From Rhodoferax sp. BAB1 (GTDB lineage: Bacteria > Pseudomonadota > Gammaproteobacteria > Burkholderiales > Burkholderiaceae_C): 64,000 nucleotides of DNA. The position numbers and the translations under genes are program-made. Positions 1 through 7,628 of the stretch are shown one piece after another; position 1 is the first letter of the stretch; each line of letters opens with the position of its first letter. The notes beneath the pieces were generated by a model. The model worked only from the letters and a program-made list of their open reading frames with translations, did no database searches and was not told where the DNA came from. The stretch covers positions 3,756,376 through 3,820,375 of the forward strand of contig NZ_CP054424.1 in NCBI RefSeq assembly GCF_013334205.1, given 5' to 3'.

Positions 1-1513
1 GCTCGATTCCATCCGGGTCTCGGCCGAGACCTTGCAGCCCTGGCGTGTGGAGTACCGGGTGATCCTGCCCGAGCAGGGCCTGCGCTGGCGCCTGTGCAAC
101 GCCCAGCCCGAACGCCTGGCCGACGGCAGCACCCTGTGGCATGGTTTCAATACCGACATCACCGAGCGCAAGGAGGCCGAGGCCTATACCTTCCAGCTGG
201 CGTATTTCGATGTGCTCACGGGACTGCCCAACCGCAGCCTGCTGCGCGACCGTGTCGAGCAGGCGCTGGCGCTGGCACGGCGCAACCGCCAGTACGGGGC
301 CGTGATGTTCGTGGACCTCGACAATTTCAAGCAGATCAACGACGCGCGCGGGCATTCGGTGGGCGACCATCTGCTGACCGAGGTGGCCAAGCGCCTGCAG
401 ATCCTGCTGCGCGCCGAGGACACGGTGGCGCGCATCGGCGGCGACGAGTTCGTGCTGCTGATCAACGAGCTGGGGCAGGACGTGGAGGCCAGCGCCCGCG
501 CGGCCATGGCCGTGGCCGAGAAGGTGCGCGCCGCGCTGGACCGGCCGCACCTGATCGACAACTTCAGCTACACCAGCACGGGCAGCATCGGCATCAGCCT
601 GTTCCCGAAGGCCGGCCAGCAGATCGACGACCTGCTGCGCGAGGCCGATACCGCCATGTACCGTGCCAAGTCCGCGGGGCGCAACCGCATCGCCTTCTTC
701 GAGCTGACCATGCAGCACGAGGTGGAAGAGCGGCTGGCCCTGGAGCAGGAACTCAAGGAGGCGCTGGCCACCGGGCAGCTGCGCCTGCACGTGCAGTCCC
801 AGGTCGACGCCCAGGGCCGGGTGGTGGCCGGCGAGATGCTGGTGCGCTGGTTGCATCCCACGCGCGGCCTGGTGCCGCCGATGCGTTTCATCCCCCTGGC
901 CGAGGAGACCGGCCTGATCCTGCCGCTGGGCGAGTGGGTGATCGAACAGGCCTGCCAGACGCTGGCGCGCATGCAGCTCGGCGGGCTGACACAGTCCCTC
1001 TCGGTCAACGTCAGTGCACGCCAGTTCCGCAGCGACGATTTCGTCCCGCGTGTGCGGGCCATCCTGCAGGGCACCGGCGCGCCGGCGCGCCAGCTGATCT
1101 TCGAGGTGACCGAAAGCCTGTTCATCCAGGACTGGGAGCATTCCCTGCGACGCATCAGCGAACTGGTGCAGATGGGCATACGCTTTTCCATCGACGATTT
1201 CGGCACCGGTTATTCCAGCCTGAGTTATCTGCAGCGCCTGCCCCTGTTCGAGCTCAAGATCGACCGCAGCTTCGTGCAGGACACGCCGCACGATGTCAAC
1301 GACACCGCCATCGTGAGCTCCATCCTCTCGATGGCGCAGCACCTGGGGCTGGAGGTGGTGGCCGAGGGTGTGGAGAACCGTGCCCAGGCCGAATTCCTGC
1401 TGGCCAGCCACTGCGACCGCCTGCAGGGTTACCTGTTTGCCCAGCCGCAGCCGCTGGAAAACTGGCTGGCGCAGATGGGCTTGCACGCCACAAGCCCGAC
1501 GACGCCGGTTTGA
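1..1513 (+). CDS. GGDEF-EAL bifunctional c-di-GMP cyclase/phosphodiesterase (5' truncated)
   Basis: The reading frame is open from base 2, so the true start lies upstream of the window. The visible part begins in a PAS/PAC segment ending in TDITERKEAE, followed by a GGDEF domain and a C-terminal EAL domain. The cyclase motif is intact (RIGGDEFV), and an RxxD inhibitory site (RAED) sits five residues before it. The EAL domain keeps the ExLxR site as EMLVRW, plus NVSARQF, EVTES, DDFGTGYSS, LKIDRSF and VAEGVE, so both activities look possible. Family knowledge: such proteins make and degrade c-di-GMP at the inner membrane or in the cytosol. Two PilZ-type c-di-GMP receptor genes follow, which suggests a signalling neighbourhood. 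The N-terminal sensor region is not visible. Confidence 0.93.
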   Translation, partial: LDSIRVSAETLQPWRVEYRVILPEQGLRWRLCNAQPERLADGSTLWHGFNTDITERKEAEAYTFQLAYFDVLTGLPNRSLLRDRVEQALALARRNRQYGAVMFVDLDNFKQINDARGHSVGDHLLTEVAKRLQILLRAEDTVARIGGDEFVLLINELGQDVEASARAAMAVAEKVRAALDRPHLIDNFSYTSTGSIGISLFPKAGQQIDDLLREADTAMYRAKSAGRNRIAFFELTMQHEVEERLALEQELKEALATGQLRLHVQSQVDAQGRVVAGEMLVRWLHPTRGLVPPMRFIPLAEETGLILPLGEWVIEQACQTLARMQLGGLTQSLSVNVSARQFRSDDFVPRVRAILQGTGAPARQLIFEVTESLFIQDWEHSLRRISELVQMGIRFSIDDFGTGYSSLSYLQRLPLFELKIDRSFVQDTPHDVNDTAIVSSILSMAQHLGLEVVAEGVENRAQAEFLLASHCDRLQGYLFAQPQPLENWLAQMGLHATSPTTPV

Positions 1514-1530
1514 CAGCCCCGCCGGGGCTG

Positions 1531-1705
1531 CCGATACTCCTTGGTACTGGGACCCGGAAGTAGAGGAACGCAATGAAAGTGATGGATTCGTGCGCAGGGC
1601 AAGGCGCAAACCACAGCCATAGCCCTTGCTATGGCGAGGATTTGCAACGCCGCCATGCGTGCGAAGGCGCGCTTTCATGTTCCGATACTTCCGGGTCGCA
1701 GTACT
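1531..1705. repeat. Long imperfect inverted-repeat element (REP/MITE-like)
   Basis: The gap between the GGDEF-EAL gene and the first PilZ gene is mostly one nested hairpin. The outer arms are 1545-1562 and 1686-1703, which pair over 18 bases with one mismatch, and they continue inward (GAGGAACG..ATGAAAG against CTTTCAT.GTTCC). An inner stem pairs GCCATAG near 1617 with CTATGGC near 1629, and AGGCGCAAA with TTTGCAACGCC. CCGATACT flanks both sides. The architecture suggests a non-autonomous mobile or REP-type repeat. I saw no second copy in this window. Confidence 0.6.
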
Positions 1706-1732
1706 AATCCGTTCCTGGAACAGGAGTCGCCC

Positions 1733-2113
1733 TTGAAAACCTCCACCGACCGCCGTCAGTTCCTGCGTTCCGTGTTCCACGCCCCGGTGCGCCTGCGGCT
1801 GGGTGAACGCGAGAGCCAGGCCTTTCTGCATGACGTCTCGCTCAAGGGCGCGCTGGTCGAGGTCCCGGTTGGCTGGGCCGGGCGCGTCGGCGAGACCTAC
1901 CTGCTGCGCCTGGAACTGGCTGCCGACGCGGCCATCACCATGGAGACCACCGTGGCCCACATCGAGGGCCGCCATGTGGGCCTGCACTGCGAGCGCCTGG
2001 ACCTCGACAGCATGACGCACCTGCGCCAGCTGGTCGAACACAATGCCGACGACCCGGCCCTGCTCGAGCGCGACCTCGCCACCCTGGTGGCCCAGGGTGC
2101 CGCTACCGACTGA
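1733..2113 (+). CDS. PilZ domain protein (copy 1)
   Basis: This is a small single-domain PilZ protein of 126 residues, a family that binds c-di-GMP and passes the signal to a partner. The c-di-GMP motifs are present: an arginine-rich start (DRRQFLR) and DVSLKG. I chose the TTG start at 1733 because AGGAG lies six bases upstream. The frame also stays open upstream from 1631, but that part lies inside the hairpin repeat and is not protein-like. It is clearly paralogous to the gene at 3275 (shared FLRSV, DVSLKGALV, THLRQL, DPALL). It follows a c-di-GMP turnover gene. The target is unknown. Confidence 0.85.
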   Translation: MKTSTDRRQFLRSVFHAPVRLRLGERESQAFLHDVSLKGALVEVPVGWAGRVGETYLLRLELAADAAITMETTVAHIEGRHVGLHCERLDLDSMTHLRQLVEHNADDPALLERDLATLVAQGAATD

Positions 2114-2129
2114 GCCCCCGGCCCCCTCG

Positions 2130-2702
2130 ATGCGACGCCGTCTCGCTCTGGGTCTGCCTGCCCTGTGGCTGGCACCGCCAGGCCACGCGGCCACCCCCGG
2201 TGAGTTGCTGGCCGCGGGTCGGCACGTGCTGCTGATGCGCCATGCCGATGCCCCGGGCGTGGGCGATCCGCCGGGTTTTCGCCGGGGCGACTGCGCCACG
2301 CAGCGCAACCTGGGGGCGGCCGGCCGTGAGCAGGCCCGCGCTGCCGGCCGCTGGCTGCGCAGCCAGGGCGTGTCACGCGCGCAGGTCTATTCCAGCCCCT
2401 GGTGCCGCTGCCTGGAGACGGCGCAGCTGCTCGGTTTTGGCGCCGTGACGGTGGAGGAAAGCCTGGGCTCCTTTTTCGGCCGGTATGGACAGGAGGACGC
2501 GAGCACCCAGGCCCTGCAGGCTTTTGTGGCGCGCCTGCTCAGCGGCCCGTCGGACCGCGCGCCCATCCTGGTCACGCACCAGGTGAACATCAGCGCCTAT
2601 GCAGGCGGTGGCGTGGCCAGCAGCGAGATGGTGCTGGTGCGGGTGGACCGCCAGGGCCGGCCGCAGGACACGGTGCGTTACGCACCCCCGCCCCTGTCCT
2701 GA
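2130..2702 (+). CDS. Secreted histidine phosphatase family protein
   Basis: A 190-residue protein of the histidine phosphatase (phosphoglycerate mutase-like) superfamily. The catalytic motif is LLMRHADAPG, with the nucleophilic His after Arg. A second Arg lies in SSPWCRC, and the late catalytic His is in VTHQVN. The N-terminus (MRRRLALGLPALWLAPPGHA) reads as a signal peptide, so it should act in the periplasm. The ATG at 2130 puts the signal peptide at the very N-terminus; the longer open frame from 2043 overlaps the PilZ gene and lacks that arrangement. The substrate cannot be told. SixA and Ais-like proteins are relatives. It meets slyX tail to tail. Confidence 0.8.
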   Translation: MRRRLALGLPALWLAPPGHAATPGELLAAGRHVLLMRHADAPGVGDPPGFRRGDCATQRNLGAAGREQARAAGRWLRSQGVSRAQVYSSPWCRCLETAQLLGFGAVTVEESLGSFFGRYGQEDASTQALQAFVARLLSGPSDRAPILVTHQVNISAYAGGGVASSEMVLVRVDRQGRPQDTVRYAPPPLS

Positions 2703-2703
2703 A

Positions 2704-2922
2704 TCAATAGTGCGGCGGCAGCTCGTCGCGCAGGTTGCGCAGCACGGGCGCGCTGCCTTCGGGCAGCTGCTGGCGCAGGCTCATGACTTCGCGCAGCAGC
2801 AGGTCGATCTGCTGTTGCTGGCGGTAGATCGTGGCGTTGAGCTGCTCCAGCAGGTCTTCCGCATAACTGGCCTTGATCTCCAGCTCGGTCAGGCGGGCGT
2901 CGGCATCGTGCATCGGGTTCAT
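2704..2922 (-). CDS. slyX: SlyX family protein
   Basis: A 72-residue coiled-coil protein. It starts with LTELEIKASYAEDLLEQLN, has a glutamine-rich heptad middle (YRQQQQIDLLL) and ends in DELPPHY, the hallmark SlyX tail. SlyX function is not well defined. The ATG at 2922 gives the usual length of about 70 residues; an ATG at 2913 is also possible. The frame stays open upstream to 3027, but those residues do not resemble the family. The stop lies one base from the end of the histidine phosphatase gene on the other strand. Confidence 0.88.
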   Translation of the reverse strand: MNPMHDADARLTELEIKASYAEDLLEQLNATIYRQQQQIDLLLREVMSLRQQLPEGSAPVLRNLRDELPPHY

Positions 2923-3274
2923 GGCCGTATTGGACCCGAAAAGCAGGCGTGTTGCCGAGGGGGGCATGTGGCGCTTTGCGGTGCGGGCCGATCCGATGCA
3001 GATTCCTGCAGCGAAAACCTCGTTCATAGGTCATCACAGGGCTTAACGCAAGCTCCCATTTTTCGAGTGTTGCGCTCGGAAGACGTCACACTTCAAGCGA
3101 TTTCTCAAGTCTCGGCCCTAAGCGCACGTGCTGCCGTGACGCGCGCGTAACAGCCTGATTTTTCTGTGTTTTCCTCTGGAGTTTCGTGAGGTTTTGAGGC
3201 GTGCAGCCCGGACAATAAGCGCAGCAAAGCGGCAGCGTGACATCACCAGCACATCACAGAAAGGGCGACACACC
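2923..3274. other. Intergenic region between slyX and the second PilZ gene
   Basis: About 350 bases with no convincing gene. It should hold the promoters for slyX (leftward) and for PilZ copy 2 (rightward). It is more A+T rich around 3155-3200. I found no good sigma-28 motif (TCAAG appears, but without GCCGATAA at the right distance), no palindrome of note and no terminator. Confidence 0.5.
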
Positions 3275-3715
3275 ATGTTTGATACCTGGAAGAAATTCGC
3301 GACACGCCCCGAACCGGTCGAGGTGCTGGAGGCGGTGCCGGTGCTGAACCGTTCGACGGCCTACCGCCGTTTCCTGCGCTCGGTGTACCAGGCGCCGGCC
3401 CGGCTCAACCTCGCCGGGTACATGCGCGAGGTCCAGGTGCTCGATGTCTCCCTCAAGGGCGCGCTGGTCGACATGGGTGCCGCCCTGCCCTGTCCGGTGG
3501 GCGTGCGCGGCCGCTTGCGCCTGCTGCTCTCGCCCACCGTCTTCATCGCCATGGACGTGGCGGTGACGCGTGTGCGGGGCAGCCAGCTGGGCCTGCAGTG
3601 CCTGCACATCGACCTCGACAGCGTCACCCACCTGCGCCAGCTGATCGAACGCAATTCCCAGGACCCGGCGCTGCTGGCACGCGAACTCTCGGTGCTGGTG
3701 GGCGCGGCGGCCTGA
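3275..3715 (+). CDS. PilZ domain protein (copy 2)
   Basis: A 146-residue PilZ protein, paralogous to the gene at 1733. It has the arginine motif (YRRFLRSV) and DVSLKG, so the c-di-GMP site looks intact. It carries an extra 25-residue N-terminus (MFDTWKKFATRPEPVE) that copy 1 lacks. Start: ATG at 3275, preceded by a weak AAGGGCG site. No YcgR-type partner domain is present, so it is not simply a flagellar brake protein of that architecture. Its effector is unknown. The conserved C-terminus (THLRQLIERNSQDPALLAREL) is shared with copy 1 and may form a specific partner surface. Confidence 0.85.
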   Translation: MFDTWKKFATRPEPVEVLEAVPVLNRSTAYRRFLRSVYQAPARLNLAGYMREVQVLDVSLKGALVDMGAALPCPVGVRGRLRLLLSPTVFIAMDVAVTRVRGSQLGLQCLHIDLDSVTHLRQLIERNSQDPALLARELSVLVGAAA

Positions 3716-3731
3716 TCCGCTCAGCGCGCAG

Positions 3732-4688
3732 TCAGCGCTCGGTGCCGATCGCCTGGCGCGTCAGCGCCGCCTGGGCCGTCAGCCACTCGCAGAAGGCCTG
3801 CACCTCGGGTCGCGCTTGGCTGTGCGGTCCCAGGATGAGCCAGTAGGCCATGGGCGAGTCCAGGCGCATGCCGGGCAGCACCTCCACCAGATCCCCTGAA
3901 ATCAGGCTGTCGGCCACCAGCGGCATGCGGCTCAGCGCCACGCCCTGGCCGGCCAGCGCGGCCTGCGCGATCTGGTAGGCGTAGCCGAAGTGCAGCCAGC
4001 GCTTGGGTTCGAGCTTGCGCAGGCGGTAGACGTCCAGCCAGTGCCGCCAGGTCAGCCAGGCCATGGGGTGGCTGTGCTGCGCTTCGTTGGCCTCGATCAG
4101 GGTGAAATGCGCCAGGTCCTCGGCGCGCTGCAGGGGCCGGTTCTTGAGCAGCCAGGGACTGACCACGGGTGTGAGCTGTTCACCGAACAGGTGTACGGCG
4201 TGTGCCGGCACATTGGAGGCCTGGGTGTAGCGCAGCACCAGGTCGACGTCGGTCGTGTCCAGGTCGACCAGCGCATCCGAGGCGTCGATGCGGATGTCGA
4301 TGTCGGGGTGCTGGCTCTGGAAGGCCTCCAGCCGCGGGATCAGCCACATGGACGCGAAGGAGGCCCAGGTGCTGATGGCCACGCTCTTGCGCCCGGCACT
4401 GCGGCGGATCTGGCGCACCGCGCTGTCCAGCCGCTCCAGCGAGGGCAGCAGGGCCTGCAGCAGCTGTGCGCCGGCGGCCGTGAGCTCGACCGCACGGGTG
4501 TGGCGCAGGAACAGGCTCACACCCACCTCGTCCTCCAGGGCCTGGATCTGCCGTGTCACGGCGCTCTGCGTCAGTGCCAGTTCTTCCGAGGCGGCGCGGA
4601 AGTTCAGGTGCCGCGCCACGGCCTCGAAGGCACGCAGCTGGCCCACCCCGATGGGGCGGGTGCGGGGTGCGAAATCGGGGCCGGCCAT
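3732..4688 (-). CDS. LysR family transcriptional regulator (GcvA-like)
   Basis: A 318-residue LysR-type regulator. The N-terminal winged helix-turn-helix reads LRAFEAVARHLNFRAASEEL and LTQSAVTRQIQALE, followed by the typical linker helix and a periplasmic-binding-like effector domain. The R-AASEEL/LTQSAVTRQI signature resembles the GcvA branch. I chose ATG 4688. An in-frame TTG at 4730 would put the start inside a perfect T-N11-A palindrome (4709-4731) that is likely this regulator's own operator. It is divergent from the DUF2917 gene at 4811, the usual arrangement for a LysR regulator and its target. The effector is unknown. Confidence 0.9.
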   Translation of the reverse strand: MAGPDFAPRTRPIGVGQLRAFEAVARHLNFRAASEELALTQSAVTRQIQALEDEVGVSLFLRHTRAVELTAAGAQLLQALLPSLERLDSAVRQIRRSAGRKSVAISTWASFASMWLIPRLEAFQSQHPDIDIRIDASDALVDLDTTDVDLVLRYTQASNVPAHAVHLFGEQLTPVVSPWLLKNRPLQRAEDLAHFTLIEANEAQHSHPMAWLTWRHWLDVYRLRKLEPKRWLHFGYAYQIAQAALAGQGVALSRMPLVADSLISGDLVEVLPGMRLDSPMAYWLILGPHSQARPEVQAFCEWLTAQAALTRQAIGTER

Positions 4689-4708
4689 GGGAATACCGTG
4701 GGGGGGTG

Positions 4709-4731
4709 ATTGATGCGTTTCCGGAATCAAT
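4709..4731. promoter_or_regulatory. LysR-type operator (ATTGAT-N11-ATCAAT)
   Basis: A perfect palindrome of six-base arms separated by exactly 11 bases. This fits the T-N11-A rule for LysR-family binding sites. It lies 21 bases upstream of the lysR ATG and 80 bases upstream of the divergent DUF2917 gene, where autorepression and target activation would be expected. Confidence 0.75.
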
Positions 4732-4810
4732 AGCCTAACCGGATTTCATTAGACGGGCCAGGGGATTCTGCAGATGATGCAATGCCGAACACTCTCAAAA
4801 GGAGTCAGTC

Positions 4811-5272
4811 ATGTTTCCCGTCAGCGATCACGAATTGCAACAATCCCCGGGCCTGTCCGGCCTTGCGGGCTGCTGGAAACTGGCGCCCGGACAGGCGCTG
4901 AGCCTGCGTCCGCGCGTCGCCGGCGTGCTGCGCATCCGGCAGGGCCGGGCCTGGGCCACACTGGGCGAGCGGCCCCGTGGACACGGGCCGGACGCCGGCG
5001 ACTATTTCCTGCTGCCCGGTGAACAATTGCTGGTGCAGCCCGGACGGCACCTTGTGCTCGAATCGCTGGACCAGGGCGCGCTGGGTTTTGAATGGCTGCC
5101 CCGCGCACCCGCACCCGCACCCGCACCCGAACCCTTGTTGCAGCCGCTGGCCGACCTGTACGTTGCGGCGCGACTGGCCGGCGATGCTTCACGGCGTCTG
5201 CTGTGCGGGTTGGCCTCGACCGCCCTGGCCCTGCTGGTCGGACGCCGGGGGGTCGGTCCTAGTCGGCCTTGA
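4811..5272 (+). CDS. DUF2917 domain protein
   Basis: A 153-residue protein whose N-terminal half matches the small cupin-like DUF2917 family ([22 protein letters not shown], then [10 protein letters not shown]). The function of this family is not known. The start is well supported by AAAAGGAG upstream of ATG 4811. Residues about 98-106 are an Ala-Pro run encoded by four perfect GCACCC repeats. The C-terminus has a short hydrophobic stretch. It is divergent from a LysR gene with a shared operator. Its last 14 bases overlap the 3' end of the Bug gene on the other strand. Confidence 0.8.
   Translation: MFPVSDHELQQSPGLSGLAGCWKLAPGQALSLRPRVAGVLRIRQGRAWATLGERPRGHGPDAGDYFLLPGEQLLVQPGRHLVLESLDQGALGFEWLPRAPAPAPAPEPLLQPLADLYVAARLAGDASRRLLCGLASTALALLVGRRGVGPSRP
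5105..5128 (+). repeat. Hexanucleotide tandem repeat (GCACCC x4)
   Basis: Four perfect copies of GCACCC inside the DUF2917 gene, followed by a degenerate copy. They encode alternating Ala-Pro. The unit is a multiple of three, so copy-number change would lengthen or shorten the protein without a frameshift. Confidence 0.8.
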
Positions 5273-6251
5273 AGCCCGTGGCCGCCACGACCTTGCCCCA
5301 GGTCACCCTGTCCGCCGCGATGATGCGCACAAACTCCTCGGCCGTGGTGCCCGTCGCGCGAAAGCCTGCTTCTTCCAGTTTGGCCCGCGCCTCGGGAGCC
5401 TGGACGGCCTTCTGTACATCGGCGCTGAGCCTGGCTCGCAGCTCGGGTGGCGTGCGTGCCGGCGCCACGATGCCGAACCAGGCGCTGAATTCCAGGCTGG
5501 GGTAGCCCTGCTCGTTCATCGTGGGCACCTCGGGCAAGGCGGAGGCGCGCGCCGGGCCTGTCGTGCCCAGGGCCAGCAGCTTGCCCGATTTCACCTGGGG
5601 GGCCGACAAGCCCACGCTGGCAAACACGCCGTGCACGTCCCCGCTATAGAGTCCGCCCAGCGCGTCTGACGTGGTCTTGTAGTGCACGGGCTCGGGTTTG
5701 ATCCTCGCGACGTCGCCGAGCTTGAAGGCGCCGAAATGGCCCAGCGTCCCGGCGCCGAAGGTGGCCATGAACAGGCCCTTCTGCTGCTGCACCCAGCTCA
5801 CGAATTCCTTCACGTTTTTTGCCGCTACCTTCTGCGGGTTGACCAGCAGCGCGAAATCGGCACCTACCACCTGACTCACGGGTGCGAAATCACGTGACGG
5901 GTCGTAGGGCAGCTTGCTGTAGGTGCTGGGGGCGATGCTCAGCATGCCGGTCTCGGCGAGCAGGAGCGTGTAGCCATCGGGTGCTGCGCGTGCAGCTTCG
6001 CTGGCGGCAATCAGGCCGGCGGCGCCGGGCTTGTTGTCAACGATCACCCCCTGGCCGCCCCAGCCCTCGGAAAGCCGCTGTGCCACGAGGCGCGCCACGA
6101 TGTCGGGGCCGGTACCGGCCGGGAAGCCGACGATGATGCGCACGGGACGGTTGGGGTAGCTGGCCTGGGCTTGCACGCCGGTGGTGGCAAGGCAGGTCAG
6201 CAGGGCGGCGCTGGCCAGCAGGGCACGGCGCAGGGTGGAGGGGGTGTTCAT
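5259..6251 (-). CDS. Bug family tripartite tricarboxylate transporter substrate-binding protein
   Basis: A 330-residue periplasmic binding protein of the Bug (TctC) family, greatly expanded in Burkholderiales. The signal peptide is [20 protein letters not shown] through about VQAQA. The mature part begins [20 protein letters not shown], the standard Bug motif, and contains [11 protein letters not shown] and the PDGYTLLL segment. The ligand cannot be deduced. No TctAB membrane partners are nearby, so it is an orphan receptor. It lies 30 bases downstream of the DUF3237 gene on the same strand and probably shares its promoter. Confidence 0.93.
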   Translation of the reverse strand: MNTPSTLRRALLASAALLTCLATTGVQAQASYPNRPVRIIVGFPAGTGPDIVARLVAQRLSEGWGGQGVIVDNKPGAAGLIAASEAARAAPDGYTLLLAETGMLSIAPSTYSKLPYDPSRDFAPVSQVVGADFALLVNPQKVAAKNVKEFVSWVQQQKGLFMATFGAGTLGHFGAFKLGDVARIKPEPVHYKTTSDALGGLYSGDVHGVFASVGLSAPQVKSGKLLALGTTGPARASALPEVPTMNEQGYPSLEFSAWFGIVAPARTPPELRARLSADVQKAVQAPEARAKLEEAGFRATGTTAEEFVRIIAADRVTWGKVVAATGFKAD

Positions 6252-6281
6252 GATGAGGTCTCCTTGTAATGAATTCGGGGG

Positions 6282-6746
6282 TCAGTTCACAGTGAAAAAC
6301 TGCATCTCCACGCGCTCGGGTCGGCGTACGCCGGTGCCCACGAAAAGGCGTTCGGTTATCCAGCCCAGCGCGGGCGAGGCGGTTTCGAAACTCGGGTTGC
6401 AGCGGAAATACACCAGCGCCGGGTCCACCGGCTCGCCGCGCAGCAGGCGCGCCGTGACTTCGGGCGCGGCCGCGCGCAGCGCGCGGTTGCACACGTAGAT
6501 CAGGTCGCCGGCGTCGGTCTCGAGCACGTAACGCGCGTCAAGCTCGGCCAGCCGCGGGCTCACGATGAGCTGGTAGTCGGCGCCGCCGGGCAGTACCCGT
6601 GCCGTCCAGCCATCGCCGCGCGCTTCACCGCCCAGGATGGGGATGAGGCGGCGCTGGCCGTGCACGGTGGTGCCGACTTCCTGCGGCGTGCCGACGCGCA
6701 CCGACAGCTCGGCAAAGAATGCCAGGGTGGGGGCAGTGAAGGACAT
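6282..6746 (-). CDS. DUF3237 domain protein
   Basis: A 154-residue protein. Family features are visible: LAFFAELSVRVGTPQEVG near the N-terminus, IPILGGEARGDG, GGADYQLI, LETDAGDLIYVCNRA, and YFRCNPSFETASP. DUF3237 proteins form a barrel of unknown function, sometimes found near aromatic or tricarboxylate catabolism genes. Start: ATG 6746; the open frame extends upstream to 7559 but that part is an antisense shadow of the LuxR gene. It is probably first in a two-gene operon with the Bug gene, facing a divergent LuxR-type regulator. Confidence 0.85.
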   Translation of the reverse strand: MSFTAPTLAFFAELSVRVGTPQEVGTTVHGQRRLIPILGGEARGDGWTARVLPGGADYQLIVSPRLAELDARYVLETDAGDLIYVCNRALRAAAPEVTARLLRGEPVDPALVYFRCNPSFETASPALGWITERLFVGTGVRRPERVEMQFFTVN

Positions 6747-6774
6747 GCTGCAGCTTAGGACGGCTCGCCTCGGG

Positions 6775-6802
6775 TTGCTGTCATCCCTTAAGATGACAAC
6801 AA
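6775..6802. promoter_or_regulatory. 28-bp palindrome, candidate LuxR-family operator
   Basis: TGTCATC and GATGACA are perfect 7-base arms around CCTTAA, extended by TTG/CAA with one mismatched position. It sits between the divergent DUF3237 and luxR-type genes, only 16 bases before the luxR ATG, so binding could autoregulate that gene and control the DUF3237-Bug operon. Confidence 0.7.
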
Positions 6803-6818
6803 CAGAGCGAGGAGACAC

Positions 6819-7622
6819 ATGCGCAAGTGGACCTGCACCGGCACTGCCAGCGGCACGGGCCGTCATGCCCAGCTGCTGGCCGGGCTCATCACCCAGTTGG
6901 GGCAGCCGCGCTTCCGCTCCCTGCTGCTCGAAACCCTGCAGCCCCTGGTGCCCGCCGCCTCCTACTCGGTCTACCGCACCGGGCGCCATAGCGTGCCGCA
7001 ACTCTTTCTGTCGGGCAGCCTGGGGGTGCCCGACACCACCCGCGAGTGCTGGTCGGCCTACCTCTCCGGGCCATACCGCAGCGACCGCACGCTGATCACC
7101 GAGACCCCGCACGAGGAACAGCCCCTGCTGTGCCATCTCACGGCGCAGGAGGTGCCGGCCCAGCACCGGGCGCGGGTCTACGAGGCGCATGGCGTGGCCG
7201 AACGCGTGTCCGTGGTGCAGGCCCGTGACGACGGCCTCTTCGCCGTGAACTTCTACCGGCACCAGCACCAGGCCCCGTTCAGTGACGCCCAGGTGGCGGA
7301 CTTCGAGGCCCTGGCGCCGGCCCTGCTGGCTTTGGCGCGCAAGCACGTGGCGCTGGGGGTGGTGCAAGCGCCGTCGGAGCCCGTGTCGCAGGCGCAGCGC
7401 CTGCTCGCCTTGCAGCCGGCGCTGACACCGCGCGAGCTGGAGGTCTGCGTGCGCCTGCTGCGCGGCATGACCTACGACGGCATCGCCGCCGACCTCGGCC
7501 TGGGCCTGCCCAGCGTCAAGACCTACCGCAACCGCGCCTTCGATCGCCTGGGCATCCACTTCCGCAACGAGCTCTTTGCCCTGCTGCTGTGCGCCCCTGC
7601 GGCCCCGCTCACCCGGCAGTAA
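6819..7622 (+). CDS. LuxR family transcriptional regulator
   Basis: A 267-residue regulator with a C-terminal LuxR-type helix-turn-helix: LTPRELEVCVRLLRGMTYDG, IAADLGL, SVKTYRNRAFDRLGI. The N-terminal 190 residues form a putative ligand or GAF-like domain that I do not recognise with certainty. There is no phospho-receiver domain. The start is supported by GAGGAG before ATG 6819. It is divergent from the DUF3237-Bug operon with a 28-bp palindrome between them, so I infer that it regulates that operon, perhaps in response to an organic acid. Confidence 0.87.
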   Translation: MRKWTCTGTASGTGRHAQLLAGLITQLGQPRFRSLLLETLQPLVPAASYSVYRTGRHSVPQLFLSGSLGVPDTTRECWSAYLSGPYRSDRTLITETPHEEQPLLCHLTAQEVPAQHRARVYEAHGVAERVSVVQARDDGLFAVNFYRHQHQAPFSDAQVADFEALAPALLALARKHVALGVVQAPSEPVSQAQRLLALQPALTPRELEVCVRLLRGMTYDGIAADLGLGLPSVKTYRNRAFDRLGIHFRNELFALLLCAPAAPLTRQ

Positions 7623-7628
7623 GTGCCC

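Noticed and set aside
3095..3125. TCAAG motifs before PilZ copy 2 as a FliA promoter
   Set aside because: No GCCGATAA-like sequence follows at 12-13 bases.
4689..4730. TTG start at 4730 for the LysR gene
   Set aside because: It would lie inside the T-N11-A operator and has no ribosome site; ATG 4688 fits the usual LysR N-terminus better.
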